Notes: generated by a model not told the origin, from the sequence alone. Counted from the stretch's first letter, positions 1-7,311 are shown. The stretch: DNA of 7,736 nt from Acholeplasmataceae bacterium (GCA_012840905.1 DUVT01000293.1:1-7736); one strand, 5' to 3'. Made by a program: numbers and translations.

Positions 1-1
1 A

Positions 2-910
2 GAGTATGAAAGAATTATTCCAATAACTATGGATAACCGCCCAGGAACAAAACAACCATCTACTGAATATATTACAGTTCATGACACAGCATCTACTGCT
101 AGAAGTGCAGATGCACAAATGCATGCAAACTATGTAAATAACGGTGGTGGCGGTACTTCATGGCATTATTCAATCGGAAATGATGGAGTTTATAGACAAC
201 TTCCATTAGATGAGATATCATACCATGCTGGTGATGGCTCAAGAGAATTTGAACTTGAAGATACAGGTGTTAAAGCAAAATCAAAAGTTAAACCAATTGT
301 TGCAATTGATGCAACTGGTTACTATACACTTAACGGAGAAAAAACTTTAATTGCTGCTCCAAGAGGATCTAATGGAGAAATCCTAAAAACTAGTCAAATT
401 AATGATTATGGTGTAACTCTTGAAATTGGAGAAAACGGCAATTGGTGGATGAATAAAACTTATTATAACGCTACTTATAAATTAATCTCTAACCATGGTG
501 GAAATAGAAATAGTATTGGTATCGAAACAATGGTTAACGAAGGTAGTGACTTATACCTAACATGGCAATACACTGCTAAGAAGGTTGCGGAATTATTATT
601 AATGTTTGATCTAAACTTAGATAGAGTTAAATTCCATCACTTCTTCAGTGGTAAAGATTGTCCTCAAACAATGAGAACAAATGGTATGGTTGACCAATTT
701 TTAAAAATGGTAGAAGCTGAATACTTAATTCAAAAATTCTTTGGTGATTATCAAATCACAATGATTTCTAGTCATCAAGATATAGTAGATAACAGTGGTA
801 AAGTTGTTAAATTACCAACTGAAGCTACTGATGTAACATTATTAGTTTCTGTTCAAAACGAAGCTGGCTTCAACCAAACTAAAGCTTATAGATATACAAT
901 TCAGCCATAA
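2..910 (+). CDS. N-acetylmuramoyl-L-alanine amidase (Amidase_2/PGRP fold), 5'-partial
   Basis: The predicted product is a zinc amidase that cuts the bond between N-acetylmuramic acid and L-alanine in peptidoglycan. The frame is open to the left edge and the first ATG (base 29) has no ribosome binding site, so the true start, and any signal peptide, lies upstream. Numbering from that ATG, the T7-lysozyme-type catalytic set is all present: zinc ligands H18 (ITVHDT), H203 (FHHFF) and C211 (SGKDC), plus Y47 (WHY) and K209. The H18-Y47 spacing (29), H203-C211 spacing (8) and K209-C211 spacing (2) equal those of T7 lysozyme. The fold motif HAGDG (66-70) is separated from NSIGIE (161-166) by an unusually long stretch of about 90 residues. 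Residues 232-293 (ITMISS, then TLLVSVQN) resemble an atrophied bacterial Ig-like domain, which may bind the wall. It could be a prophage-type lysin or a cellular autolysin; no phage genes are visible. Confidence 0.9.
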   Translation, partial: EYERIIPITMDNRPGTKQPSTEYITVHDTASTARSADAQMHANYVNNGGGGTSWHYSIGNDGVYRQLPLDEISYHAGDGSREFELEDTGVKAKSKVKPIVAIDATGYYTLNGEKTLIAAPRGSNGEILKTSQINDYGVTLEIGENGNWWMNKTYYNATYKLISNHGGNRNSIGIETMVNEGSDLYLTWQYTAKKVAELLLMFDLNLDRVKFHHFFSGKDCPQTMRTNGMVDQFLKMVEAEYLIQKFFGDYQITMISSHQDIVDNSGKVVKLPTEATDVTLLVSVQNEAGFNQTKAYRYTIQP

Positions 911-921
911 ATAATAAAAAT

Positions 922-960
922 AAAGGATTAAACTTTAAATAAGTTTAATCCTTTTTGTTT
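922..960. terminator. Bidirectional rho-independent terminator between amidase gene and rny
   Basis: Bases 922-935 and 941-954 are perfect inverted repeats (14 bp) around a 5-nt loop. The plus strand continues with a run of Ts (TTTTTGTTTT), and the minus strand, read outward, has a U-rich tail. It lies 11 bp after the amidase stop codon and 7 bp beyond the stop of the convergent rny gene, so one hairpin can end both transcripts. Confidence 0.9.
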
Positions 961-961
961 T

Positions 962-2578
962 CTATTTTGCAACTTCATGGACTCTTGTTTCACGAATAAC
1001 CGTTACTTTGATTGTTCCAGGATAGTTTACATTGTCTTCAATTTTTTGTCTAATATCACGCGCTAACTTGTGCGCTTCTAAATCACCAATTTCATCTGGT
1101 TTAACTATAATTCTAACTTCTCTACCAGCTTGTAGTGCGTATGATTTTTCAACACCTTTAAATTCATTACAAATTTCTTCAAGTTTAGTTAGACGTTTAA
1201 TATAGTTTTCAAGTGATTCGCTTCTTGCCCCCGGTCTTGCTGCACTTAATGTATCGGCTGCAGCAACTAATTGAGATATAATAAATTTAGCTTCATGATC
1301 ACCATGATGTGAAGCAATTGCATCAATTACTTCAGGGCCTTCTTTGAACCTTTGTGCAAGTTCAATACCTATCTCTACATGACTACCTTCCATTTCATGG
1401 TCTACTGCTTTACCTATATCATGAAGTAAACCTGCTCTTTTAGCTTTAACTTCACTTAACCCGATTTCTGCTGCAAGCTTACCAGCTAAAAATGCAACTT
1501 CAATAGAGTGTGATAATGCATTTTGACCATAACTTGTTCTAAATTTAAGTCTACCAATTAATTTAATTAACTCAGGGTGAACTCTACCGACTCCAACTTC
1601 GAAGACAGCTTTTTCACCAGCTTCTCTAATTTCTGTGTCTAATTCTTTCTTAAATTTTTCAACCAACTCTTCAATTCTTGAAGGTTGAATTCTACCATCA
1701 GCAACTAATGTTTCCATAGTTCTTCTGGCAATTTCTCTTCTAATAGGATCAAAACATGATAATACAACCGCTTCTGGGGTATCATCTATAATTATGTCAA
1801 CACCAGTAGAAGCCTCGATTGCACGAATGTTTCTCCCCTCACGTCCTATTATACGGCCTTTCATTTCATCATTTGGTAATGGAACTACAGAAACTGTCTT
1901 CTCCATCACTGCATCTGCTGCGTATTGTTGGATTGCGTTCGCAAGTAGACATTGCGATTTACGGTTAACTTCCAACTTAGCCTTTTCTTCAGCTTCTTTA
2001 ATAATCGCAGCAACTTCTAAGGCCATATCCTCCTCAACACGTTCTAAAATAATTTGCTTGGCTTCTTCTACAGATAAACCAGAAACTTCTAAGAGTTTTT
2101 GGTTTTGTTCTAAAATTAATTCATCCAATTTGCTAGATTGTTTCTCTAGTTCTGCTTTGATTTGTTCGATTCTTTCTTCTTTTTGATTTAAAGATTCTTC
2201 TCTTCTATCTAAGTTTATAGATCGATTATCGATTCGCTCCTCTCGTTGCGCTAATTTATTTTCTAAATCAGCAAGAGTTTTGCGCTTTTCTCTTATTTCG
2301 CGCTCAACTTCGTTTTTTAAATTTCGAATCTCTTTTTCATTTTCCTGTTTTAATTTAAAAACTTCTTGTTTAGTTTCAATTAAAACCTTTTTACGATTTT
2401 CTTCAACAGCCTTGTTGGCATCTTCTATTAATTTCTCAGCAGTTTTACCTGCTTTTTTATATTGAGTATAAAAAATATAATAGCCTAAGCCAACACCTAA
2501 AACTAGTAGCAATATGGAAGCAATAATATATCCAAGAACTTGCCAAGCATTTAGAATTAATACTTCTAATACTTGCAC
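962..2578 (-). CDS. rny: Ribonuclease Y
   Basis: RNase Y is the membrane-anchored endoribonuclease that starts bulk mRNA decay in many Bacillota. The 538-aa product has the full family order: an N-terminal transmembrane helix (about 13-37), a long charged coiled coil (about 40-205), a KH RNA-binding domain with the GxxG loop in IIGREGRN (243-250), and an HD hydrolase domain with H357 (HSIE), the HD pair H386-D387 in LLHDIGK, a double His at 424-425, and D442. Length is close to the usual ~520 aa. The start is GTG (2576-2578), chosen because GGAGGT lies 9 nt upstream (2588-2593) and the transmembrane segment follows directly. The stop is TAG. It has its own promoter and lies downstream of recA, from which it is separated by a terminator. 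No key residue is missing. Confidence 0.97.
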   Translation of the reverse strand: MQVLEVLILNAWQVLGYIIASILLLVLGVGLGYYIFYTQYKKAGKTAEKLIEDANKAVEENRKKVLIETKQEVFKLKQENEKEIRNLKNEVEREIREKRKTLADLENKLAQREERIDNRSINLDRREESLNQKEERIEQIKAELEKQSSKLDELILEQNQKLLEVSGLSVEEAKQIILERVEEDMALEVAAIIKEAEEKAKLEVNRKSQCLLANAIQQYAADAVMEKTVSVVPLPNDEMKGRIIGREGRNIRAIEASTGVDIIIDDTPEAVVLSCFDPIRREIARRTMETLVADGRIQPSRIEELVEKFKKELDTEIREAGEKAVFEVGVGRVHPELIKLIGRLKFRTSYGQNALSHSIEVAFLAGKLAAEIGLSEVKAKRAGLLHDIGKAVDHEMEGSHVEIGIELAQRFKEGPEVIDAIASHHGDHEAKFIISQLVAAADTLSAARPGARSESLENYIKRLTKLEEICNEFKGVEKSYALQAGREVRIIVKPDEIGDLEAHKLARDIRQKIEDNVNYPGTIKVTVIRETRVHEVAK

Positions 2579-2587
2579 TAAAATATT

Positions 2588-2593
2588 ACCTCC
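2588..2593 (-). promoter_or_regulatory. Ribosome binding site of rny
   Basis: The minus strand reads GGAGGT, 9 nt before the GTG codon. It supports the non-ATG start of rny. Confidence 0.8.
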
Positions 2594-2639
2594 AAAATAT
2601 ATACATATTTTCTGTATTTCAATAATTGTCTACTCATAT

Positions 2640-2668
2640 ATTATACATTATTACCATTTTATAGTCAA
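2640..2668 (-). promoter_or_regulatory. Sigma-A-type promoter of rny
   Basis: On the minus strand, a TTGACT -35 (2668-2663) and a perfect TATAAT -10 (2645-2640) are separated by 17 nt. Transcription would begin near base 2633, giving a leader of about 55 nt before rny. A second TTGACT lies 20 bp upstream (2688-2683) with TATAAA at 2663-2658, but its 19-nt spacing is less good; it could be a weak tandem promoter. Confidence 0.75.
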
Positions 2669-2782
2669 ATAAAATATAACAAAGTCAATAGACAATATTT
2701 AGTATTTTATCCAGTAAAAATAAATTTAAACTTCTCACAGAAACGAAATTTTTGCAGCATTTTAGCGAATAAATCTTTGAAT

Positions 2783-2815
2783 AAAAAAACTAAGGATTTA
2801 TAACCTTAGCTTTTT
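2783..2815 (-). terminator. rho-independent terminator of recA, overlapping its stop codon
   Basis: On the minus strand CTAAGG (2809-2804) pairs with CCTTAG (2795-2790) across an 8-nt loop, followed by seven Ts. An A-run before the stem can pair with the T tract, extending it through a G-U pair. The right arm contains the TAG stop of recA (2792-2790), so the hairpin includes the last codons. It separates pgsA-recA transcription from rny. Confidence 0.8.
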
Positions 2816-3803
2816 CTTTAAATGCATCTCTAACTTTAGAATCTAATTCTTTTAATAAATTTGGATTATTTCGTAAGTATTCCTTAACGTTTTCTCTTCC
2901 TTGTCCTAATTTTTCTTCTTCATATGAGAACCAAGATCCACTCTTCTTAACAATATCTAATTCTACTGCTAAGTCAAGTACTTCTCCTTCATATGAAATA
3001 CCTTTTCCATAGATTAAATCAACTTCACAAACTTTAAATGGTGGCGCAACTTTATTTTTTACAACTCTAACTCTTGTTAAGTTACCAATAATATCTGTAC
3101 CTTGTTTTATAGCATCAACACGACGAATATCAAGACGGATTGTTGCATAGAACTTCAATGCTCTACCACCTGAAGTTGTCTCAGGAGAGCCAAATAAGAC
3201 ACCAACTTTTTCTCTTATTTGGTTAATAAAGATTGCAATTGTATTACTCTTGGAAATTGCTCCACTAAGTTTACGCATTGCTTGACTCATTAATCTTGCT
3301 TGCATACCGATATGAGCATCACCCATATCGCCATCAATTTCCACTTTTGGAACTAAGGCTGCAACTGAGTCAATAACAATAATATCAATCGCACCACTAC
3401 GGATTAAGTGTTCTGCAATCTCCAATGCTTGTTCACCTGTATCTGGTTGGGATAAGATTAAGTTATTAACATCTACTCCTAAGTTTTTCGCGTAGTTAGG
3501 ATCTAGCGCATGCTCGGCATCAATAAATGCTGCATAGCCTCCCAATTTTTGCGCTTCAGCAATTGCATGTAATGCGAATGTGGTTTTACCACTACTTTCA
3601 GGACCATAGATTTCAATAATTCTTCCTCTTGGATAGCCCCCAACTCCTAATGCCATATCAAGAGATATTGAACCTGAAGGGATTACTTCAATATCACCAA
3701 CTGCTTTATCCCCTAGTTTCATTACAGAACCTTTTCCAAATTGTTTTTCTATTTGTTTAAAGGCATCTTCTAATGCTTTGACTTTTTCTTTTTGTTCTGC
3801 CAT
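2790..3803 (-). CDS. recA: Recombinase RecA
   Basis: RecA is the ATP-dependent strand-exchange protein of homologous recombination and the co-protease of SOS responses. The 337-aa product has the Walker A motif GPESSGKT (67-74), the hydrophobic Walker B strand IIVIDS (141-146), catalytic E97 in the FIDAEHAL segment, and the loop-2 region from INQIREK through [14 protein letters not shown] (193-220). The C-terminal domain is complete, but the protein ends in a basic KEKAKVINP without the acidic tail seen in E. coli RecA. The start is ATG, with AAGGAG (3811-3816) 7 nt upstream. That site overlaps the pgsA stop codon and the gap is 11 bp, so the two genes are probably co-transcribed. No GAACnnnnGTTC-type SOS box was found upstream of recA or pgsA. 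Confidence 0.99.
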   Translation of the reverse strand: MAEQKEKVKALEDAFKQIEKQFGKGSVMKLGDKAVGDIEVIPSGSISLDMALGVGGYPRGRIIEIYGPESSGKTTFALHAIAEAQKLGGYAAFIDAEHALDPNYAKNLGVDVNNLILSQPDTGEQALEIAEHLIRSGAIDIIVIDSVAALVPKVEIDGDMGDAHIGMQARLMSQAMRKLSGAISKSNTIAIFINQIREKVGVLFGSPETTSGGRALKFYATIRLDIRRVDAIKQGTDIIGNLTRVRVVKNKVAPPFKVCEVDLIYGKGISYEGEVLDLAVELDIVKKSGSWFSYEEEKLGQGRENVKEYLRNNPNLLKELDSKVRDAFKEKAKVINP

Positions 3804-3810
3804 TCTTTTA

Positions 3811-3816
3811 CTCCTT
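3811..3816 (-). promoter_or_regulatory. Ribosome binding site of recA, overlapping the pgsA stop codon
   Basis: The minus strand reads AAGGAG, 7 nt before the recA ATG, and shares bases with the pgsA stop (3815-3817). This arrangement suggests translational coupling. Confidence 0.8.
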
Positions 3817-4429
3817 ATTTACTCTTTGTAATCAGCTCTTTGTTTTTTTCAAAATAATCTATTCCACTTATTAATGTTAGTAAGCCTGCAATTGTAATCA
3901 CAATTAAGATTGTAAGGTCTCTTGCAAAACTTCCTAAAAATGTAATTGGAAAAGCATTTAAAATTAAGACTACAATCATAAGCATTTGAGAGATTGTTTT
4001 TAATTTCCCAAGTTTACTTGCAGCGATAACTACATTATTATCAACAGCAAGCAATCTCATTCCTGTAACCATAAATTCTCTTGCAAGGATAATTGTAATA
4101 ACAAATCCTAAATTAAAATTAAATGCAACAAATCTTCCCTTTTCTAGTAATACAATCATTGCAGCTAAGACTAATAATTTATCTGCAAGGGGGTCCATAA
4201 ACTTACCGAAATTAGTAATTAAATTATGTTTTCTTGCGAGATACCCATCTAAAAAGTCAGTAAATGCTGCAATTAAAAATACTCCTAAAATTAAATAATC
4301 TTGTAAAGATATAATATAGTTGTTTGCACTGGTGATTACAATTTCATCTAATTTTGTAATTAGAGAAAGAATAATTATTAAAGGTATTGCAAACATTCTT
4401 CCAACTGTTAACTTATTTGGTAAATTCAT
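3815..4429 (-). CDS. pgsA: CDP-diacylglycerol-glycerol-3-phosphate 3-phosphatidyltransferase
   Basis: PgsA makes phosphatidylglycerol phosphate from CDP-diacylglycerol and glycerol-3-phosphate, the committed step to phosphatidylglycerol in the membrane. The 204-aa protein is rich in hydrophobic helices and carries the full CDP-alcohol phosphatidyltransferase signature: D58-x2-D61-G62-x2-A65-R66, then G75, D79 and D83 (seen as DFLDGYLAR, then [11 protein letters not shown]). The opening [11 protein letters not shown] is typical of the family. I place the start at ATG 4429-4427 because AAGGTG (4436-4441) is 6 nt upstream; the in-frame GTG at 4438 is part of that ribosome binding site and would add three residues. 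A promoter lies just upstream, and recA follows after 11 bp. In many Bacillota cinA lies between these two genes; it does not here. Confidence 0.95.
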   Translation of the reverse strand: MNLPNKLTVGRMFAIPLIIILSLITKLDEIVITSANNYIISLQDYLILGVFLIAAFTDFLDGYLARKHNLITNFGKFMDPLADKLLVLAAMIVLLEKGRFVAFNFNLGFVITIILAREFMVTGMRLLAVDNNVVIAASKLGKLKTISQMLMIVVLILNAFPITFLGSFARDLTILIVITIAGLLTLISGIDYFEKNKELITKSK

Positions 4430-4435
4430 ATTACA

Positions 4436-4441
4436 CACCTT
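4436..4441 (-). promoter_or_regulatory. Ribosome binding site that decides the pgsA start
   Basis: The minus strand reads AAGGTG, 6 nt before the ATG at 4429. The alternative upstream GTG start lies inside this motif and therefore cannot be served by it. Confidence 0.75.
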
Positions 4442-4461
4442 ATCTTCGCTTTCTAATATTT

Positions 4462-4490
4462 ATTATACTATAATTTTCACTTTTAGTAAA
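4462..4490 (-). promoter_or_regulatory. Probable sigma-A promoter of pgsA-recA
   Basis: The minus strand carries TTTACT (4490-4485), a 17-nt spacer, and a perfect TATAAT (4467-4462). The predicted transcription start near 4455 leaves a leader of about 25 nt containing the pgsA ribosome binding site. There is no terminator between the flavoprotein gene and this promoter, so read-through from upstream is also possible. Confidence 0.65.
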
Positions 4491-4493
4491 CTA

Positions 4494-5630
4494 TTACAAA
4501 GATTTTTCAAAAATGCTTATCGCACTCATTATGCCACTTGACCAAGCAAAATGTAAATTATATCCACCGCTTGCACCATCAATATCTAAAACCTCACCAA
4601 CCAAGTATAATCCGTCAATTACTTTAGAAGAAAAGTCTTCATTTATTTCATCAACTCTAACTCCACCAAGCACAATTTGTCCTTGATTAAACCCGTAGTC
4701 ACTTACTACTTTAAAACGAAGGTCATGTATTAACTCAAATATCTTTCCTAGATTTCCATTAGCTTTTGTATAAATATAGTTTGCAAGCATTTTGGGAAGT
4801 AAACCTCTTAAGATATCTTCAATATCTTTATCATATAAAAAACTTGAAATATAATTATTAATATCAGGATAATCAAAAAATAAATCTAGACTAATTTCAT
4901 AACCCGGTTTTACATATCTAGATAAATTTAAAATCACTACTCCAGATAATCCATTTTCTTTAAAGAGTACTTCACCAACTTCTTCATAAATGACCTTATT
5001 ATCATTTATAACTTTTGCATTACACTTTACTCTAATTCCTCTAATTGACTGTAGGTTTTGTTTCACTTTTAAGGCAACTAATCCAGGTTTTATATCAGTA
5101 ATACTATGATTTAATTCTTTTAAAATTTCATAAATATTTGTTTTCTCTTGTGCAATACTTCCTGCAGCTACAACAACATAATCAGCAATATATTTATTTC
5201 TATTTGTAGTTACTTCAAATAGTTTATTCTTTCTAATCTTAATAACTTCTTCAGAACATCTAACATCAACCATAGATGCTGCAAGTTCATTTCTAAGTAA
5301 ATCAACAACAGTATTTGCTGATTCACTACATGGATACAGTCTTGTACTATTACCGTTTTTTAAAAGTAATCCTAAACTCTTAAAAAAGTTGATAACAACT
5401 TCTGGCTTTACTTTATTATACAAATTTGAAATAACTTTTTCGTTATTATAAAATTTTGCCTCCATTAGAGAGTTACTTATATTACATCTACCATTCCCAG
5501 TTTTCAATAATTTTTTTAGGATTCGATCGTTTTGTTCTAAAATTGTTACATTAATATCACTATTTAAGTGTTTTAAATATAGCGCATGCATAACCCCTGA
5601 TGCACCGCCACCTATTACTATTACATTCAT
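4494..5630 (-). CDS. HI0933/BaiN/YtfP-family NAD(P)/FAD-dependent oxidoreductase
   Basis: This is a flavoprotein of the HI0933-like family (Pfam PF03486), which includes B. subtilis YtfP, E. coli YhiN and clostridial BaiN. The 378-aa product begins with the Rossmann FAD-binding motif GGGASG (7-12) and E32, which probably contacts the ribose. It continues with the family hallmark GNGRCN (45-50), the LGGV segment (321-324), and the C-terminal FAD-binding stretch GEVLDIDGASGGYN (345-358) followed by FAWSSG. The physiological substrate of most members is unknown; a bile-acid role known for one clostridial BaiN should not be transferred here. AAGGTG (5636-5641) lies 5 nt before the ATG. The gene is somewhat shorter than the common ~400 aa but looks intact. 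It precedes pgsA by about 60 bp. Confidence 0.9.
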   Translation of the reverse strand: MNVIVIGGGASGVMHALYLKHLNSDINVTILEQNDRILKKLLKTGNGRCNISNSLMEAKFYNNEKVISNLYNKVKPEVVINFFKSLGLLLKNGNSTRLYPCSESANTVVDLLRNELAASMVDVRCSEEVIKIRKNKLFEVTTNRNKYIADYVVVAAGSIAQEKTNIYEILKELNHSITDIKPGLVALKVKQNLQSIRGIRVKCNAKVINDNKVIYEEVGEVLFKENGLSGVVILNLSRYVKPGYEISLDLFFDYPDINNYISSFLYDKDIEDILRGLLPKMLANYIYTKANGNLGKIFELIHDLRFKVVSDYGFNQGQIVLGGVRVDEINEDFSSKVIDGLYLVGEVLDIDGASGGYNLHFAWSSGIMSAISIFEKSL

Positions 5631-5646
5631 TAAATCACCTTCTAAA

Positions 5647-5655
5647 ATTATATCA
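5647..5655 (-). promoter_or_regulatory. Possible extended -10 promoter of the flavoprotein gene
   Basis: The minus strand reads TGATATAAT (5655-5647), a perfect TGn-TATAAT extended -10, but I see no good -35 at the right distance. The expected transcription start (about 5640) would fall inside the AAGGTG ribosome binding site, giving an almost leaderless message, so this is only tentative. Confidence 0.35.
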
Positions 5656-5673
5656 TTTAAACTGAGAAAATAC

Positions 5674-5715
5674 TAGAAAAAATCGCAAACTGCAAGCATT
5701 GCAATTTGCGATTTT
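5674..5715 (-). terminator. Strong rho-independent terminator ending the gpr operon
   Basis: Bases 5679-5695 and 5699-5715 form a 17-bp stem around a 3-nt loop. The one imperfect position (5690/5704) is a G-U pair in the minus-strand RNA. The minus strand continues with TTTTTTCTAG. The stop codon of the 92-aa protein gene (5714-5716) overlaps the base of the stem. It separates the gpr operon from the flavoprotein gene. Confidence 0.9.
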
Positions 5716-5992
5716 ATTTCTTAACTAGTGATTCAATTATGCCAAGAGTATAATCGAAAAAGCTTGTAATAGCTTTCTCACCAGTTTTTGCAAAATTATT
5801 TGTTATGTTAGGGTTAACCTTTTGATTATCTTGCCCCGGTTGATAGTTATTATTTGGATCTGTAATTTGTCTTTCGAACTCATCAATTCGTTCATCCAAC
5901 TCCCTAGTTTTCGTATCATTAGATAAAACTCCAATTTCCATTCCTATAAACAAAGCGCAGAGAACTAAAAATATATAGGCAAACTTTTTCAT
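5714..5992 (-). CDS. Small single-pass membrane protein, possibly YqxA/DUF3679-like
   Basis: I do not recognise this 92-aa protein with certainty. It starts MKK and has one hydrophobic helix (about 4-23, ending GMEIGVLSN), followed by an acidic, probably helical stretch (29-43), a Pro/Asn/Gln-rich linker (45-62), and a C-terminal amphipathic helix (about 66-90). The architecture and position in a gpr operon resemble YqxA (DUF3679), found beside gpr and spoIIP in Bacillus; this is inference from layout, not a proven match. GGAGG (5997-6001) lies 4 nt before the ATG. The ATG directly follows the TGA stop of the upstream ORF in the same frame. A strong terminator follows, so it is the last gene of its operon. 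Probably anchored in the membrane with the C-terminus outside. Confidence 0.75.
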   Translation of the reverse strand: MKKFAYIFLVLCALFIGMEIGVLSNDTKTRELDERIDEFERQITDPNNNYQPGQDNQKVNPNITNNFAKTGEKAITSFFDYTLGIIESLVKK

Positions 5993-6232
5993 TCATCCTC
6001 CAAAAATTTTAAAGAAACTATTTATGTCTCTTATATTAATATTAAAAAAAAGGGAAATAAGTAAGTCAAATATCATACCAAAATAACTATCACTAGATTT
6101 ATAACCAATATGTAAATATATCAATAAACTATAATCTATAGTTTGGATGAATTTTAGAAAATCACTATTTATTATGTTATAACAAAAGCTAGTAATACCA
6201 AGAGCTATAATCATAAATAATTTAAGTTTCAT
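5993..6232 (-). CDS. Unrecognised 79-codon ORF, possible spoIIP remnant
   Basis: This hydrophobic ORF lies between gpr (20-bp gap) and the 92-aa membrane protein gene. It predicts an N-terminal membrane or signal-like helix (about 4-21) followed by an Ile/Phe/Asn-rich segment to residue 79. No ribosome binding site precedes its ATG, which argues for weak translation or decay. Its position is where spoIIP is found in Bacillus (gpr, spoIIP, yqxA). The size fits only the membrane and membrane-proximal part of SpoIIP; the amidase domain is missing and cannot be found in any other frame, because the next gene begins at once. It could be a remnant, an unrelated small protein, or chance open frame in AT-rich DNA. 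Its stop is the only TGA among the genes here. Confidence 0.4.
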   Translation of the reverse strand: MKLKLFMIIALGITSFCYNIINSDFLKFIQTIDYSLLIYLHIGYKSSDSYFGMIFDLLISLFFNINIRDINSFFKIFGG

Positions 6233-6252
6233 ATTTATTTATATGATGAATA

Positions 6253-7299
6253 TTAGCTTATTATGTAATTATTATCAACAATAGAATGTAGTGCTCTATC
6301 GATTGCAGAACTTATTAAATCTGATAAATCTTGAATATCTAAATCTACTTCTTTTGGTGTAACCATTAAGTTATAACCATTTGGTGTAAGCACTTCTTGT
6401 AATAATGAGATCTTTTCTTCTTCAGTCAATAAACCAAACTCTCCAAGCAAATGACGAGTTTGTTCTTCACTTGGCATTCCCATAAAGTTATGATCTAGTT
6501 TTTGTGGACCTACTACTAGCTTATCACTAGGAGAATCTTTTTTATTTAATTTCTCATTAAAGTATTTAAGTAACATATCTATCGTATCACTAGCAATTGT
6601 CACAGCATCTACTACTGTTGGAACACCAATTGCAATAACTGGAATTCCAAGAGTTTGTTTACTTAACTCTTTTCTTGTGTTGCCAACCCCTGAACCTGGA
6701 GAAATTCCCGTATTTGTTACTTGAATAGTTTTATTTACCCTAGCAACACTTTTTGCTGCAAGAGCATCAACTACTACTACATAATCAATTTTTATTTTAT
6801 TTATTATCGCTTCTACAATATCATATGTTTCAATTCCGGTATTTCCCATAACACCTGGTGCTACAGCACTAACATCGCTTATACCCTCAGATACTTCTTC
6901 TGGATTTAAGATAAACATATGTCTTGTAACAATAACATTATCAATAACAGCAGGCCCTAAAGAGTCAGGTGTAACATTTGAATTCCCAAGTCCAACAACT
7001 AGTCCCTTATGGCTAGGATTTATATTTTCAACTTTCATAACTTCTTTGATAATATATGTTAAGGCATCTTCACATTTTTTCAGGTCATCATGGTCGTGTG
7101 TTTTGATTGCTTGTGTATCTAGAGCATAATATACGCCAGCTCTTCTACCGAGTTCATTTGCAACATGTTCTGGAATAATTGTTCTTTTAATAACTAATTT
7201 GTCTTCTGTAATTTCTTCGTTGATAACTTCACTTGCACCTTGAAGATCTACCGCTTCAAAAGCCAAATCAGTTCTAACTTGAAATTTCTCTATATTCAT
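6253..7299 (-). CDS. gpr: Spore germination protease GPR (A25 family)
   Basis: GPR is the aspartic-type endopeptidase that degrades small acid-soluble spore proteins when a spore germinates; it is made as a zymogen in the forespore and self-processes. The 348-aa product is full length for the family. Near the N-terminus is VRTDLA (8-13), matching the family start around the propeptide site. The two aspartates proposed as catalytic are present at D112 (NVTPDSLGP) and D178 (VVDALAA); their 66-residue spacing equals that of D127/D193 in B. megaterium GPR. Further family blocks are APGVMGNTGIET (147-158), PGSGVGN (201-207), IAIGVPTVVDAV (222-233) and MVTPKEVD (312-319). The start ATG (7299-7297) is chosen for GAGGTGA 5 nt upstream; a longer reading from TTG (7329) lacks a binding site. 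The gene diverges from rpsT. I saw no clear sigma-G promoter. Confidence 0.96.
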   Translation of the reverse strand: MNIEKFQVRTDLAFEAVDLQGASEVINEEITEDKLVIKRTIIPEHVANELGRRAGVYYALDTQAIKTHDHDDLKKCEDALTYIIKEVMKVENINPSHKGLVVGLGNSNVTPDSLGPAVIDNVIVTRHMFILNPEEVSEGISDVSAVAPGVMGNTGIETYDIVEAIINKIKIDYVVVVDALAAKSVARVNKTIQVTNTGISPGSGVGNTRKELSKQTLGIPVIAIGVPTVVDAVTIASDTIDMLLKYFNEKLNKKDSPSDKLVVGPQKLDHNFMGMPSEEQTRHLLGEFGLLTEEEKISLLQEVLTPNGYNLMVTPKEVDLDIQDLSDLISSAIDRALHSIVDNNYIIS

Positions 7300-7304
7300 T
7301 AAAA

Positions 7305-7311
7305 TCACCTC
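7305..7311 (-). promoter_or_regulatory. Ribosome binding site that decides the gpr start
   Basis: The minus strand reads GAGGTGA, 5 nt before the ATG at 7299. It lies inside the extra ten codons that a TTG start at 7329 would add, which supports the shorter protein. Confidence 0.8.

Noticed and set aside
1794..2186. Plus-strand 130-codon ORF opposite rny
   Set aside because: It is Ser-rich shadow coding opposite the conserved coiled-coil and KH region of rny, with no family features of its own.
2280..2465. Plus-strand 61-codon ORF opposite rny
   Set aside because: It lies opposite the rny coiled coil; its Ser/Phe-rich content is the expected complement of Lys/Glu codons.
4439..4500. SOS (LexA) box controlling pgsA-recA
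   Set aside because: No GAACnnnnGTTC or close variant is visible in the promoter region.
4320..4541. Plus-strand 73-codon ORF across the pgsA start
   Set aside because: It covers the pgsA promoter and 5' end on the opposite strand and has no recognisable features.
6721..6909. Plus-strand 62-codon ORF opposite gpr
   Set aside because: Low-complexity Tyr/Ile/Asn/Phe sequence opposite a conserved part of gpr.
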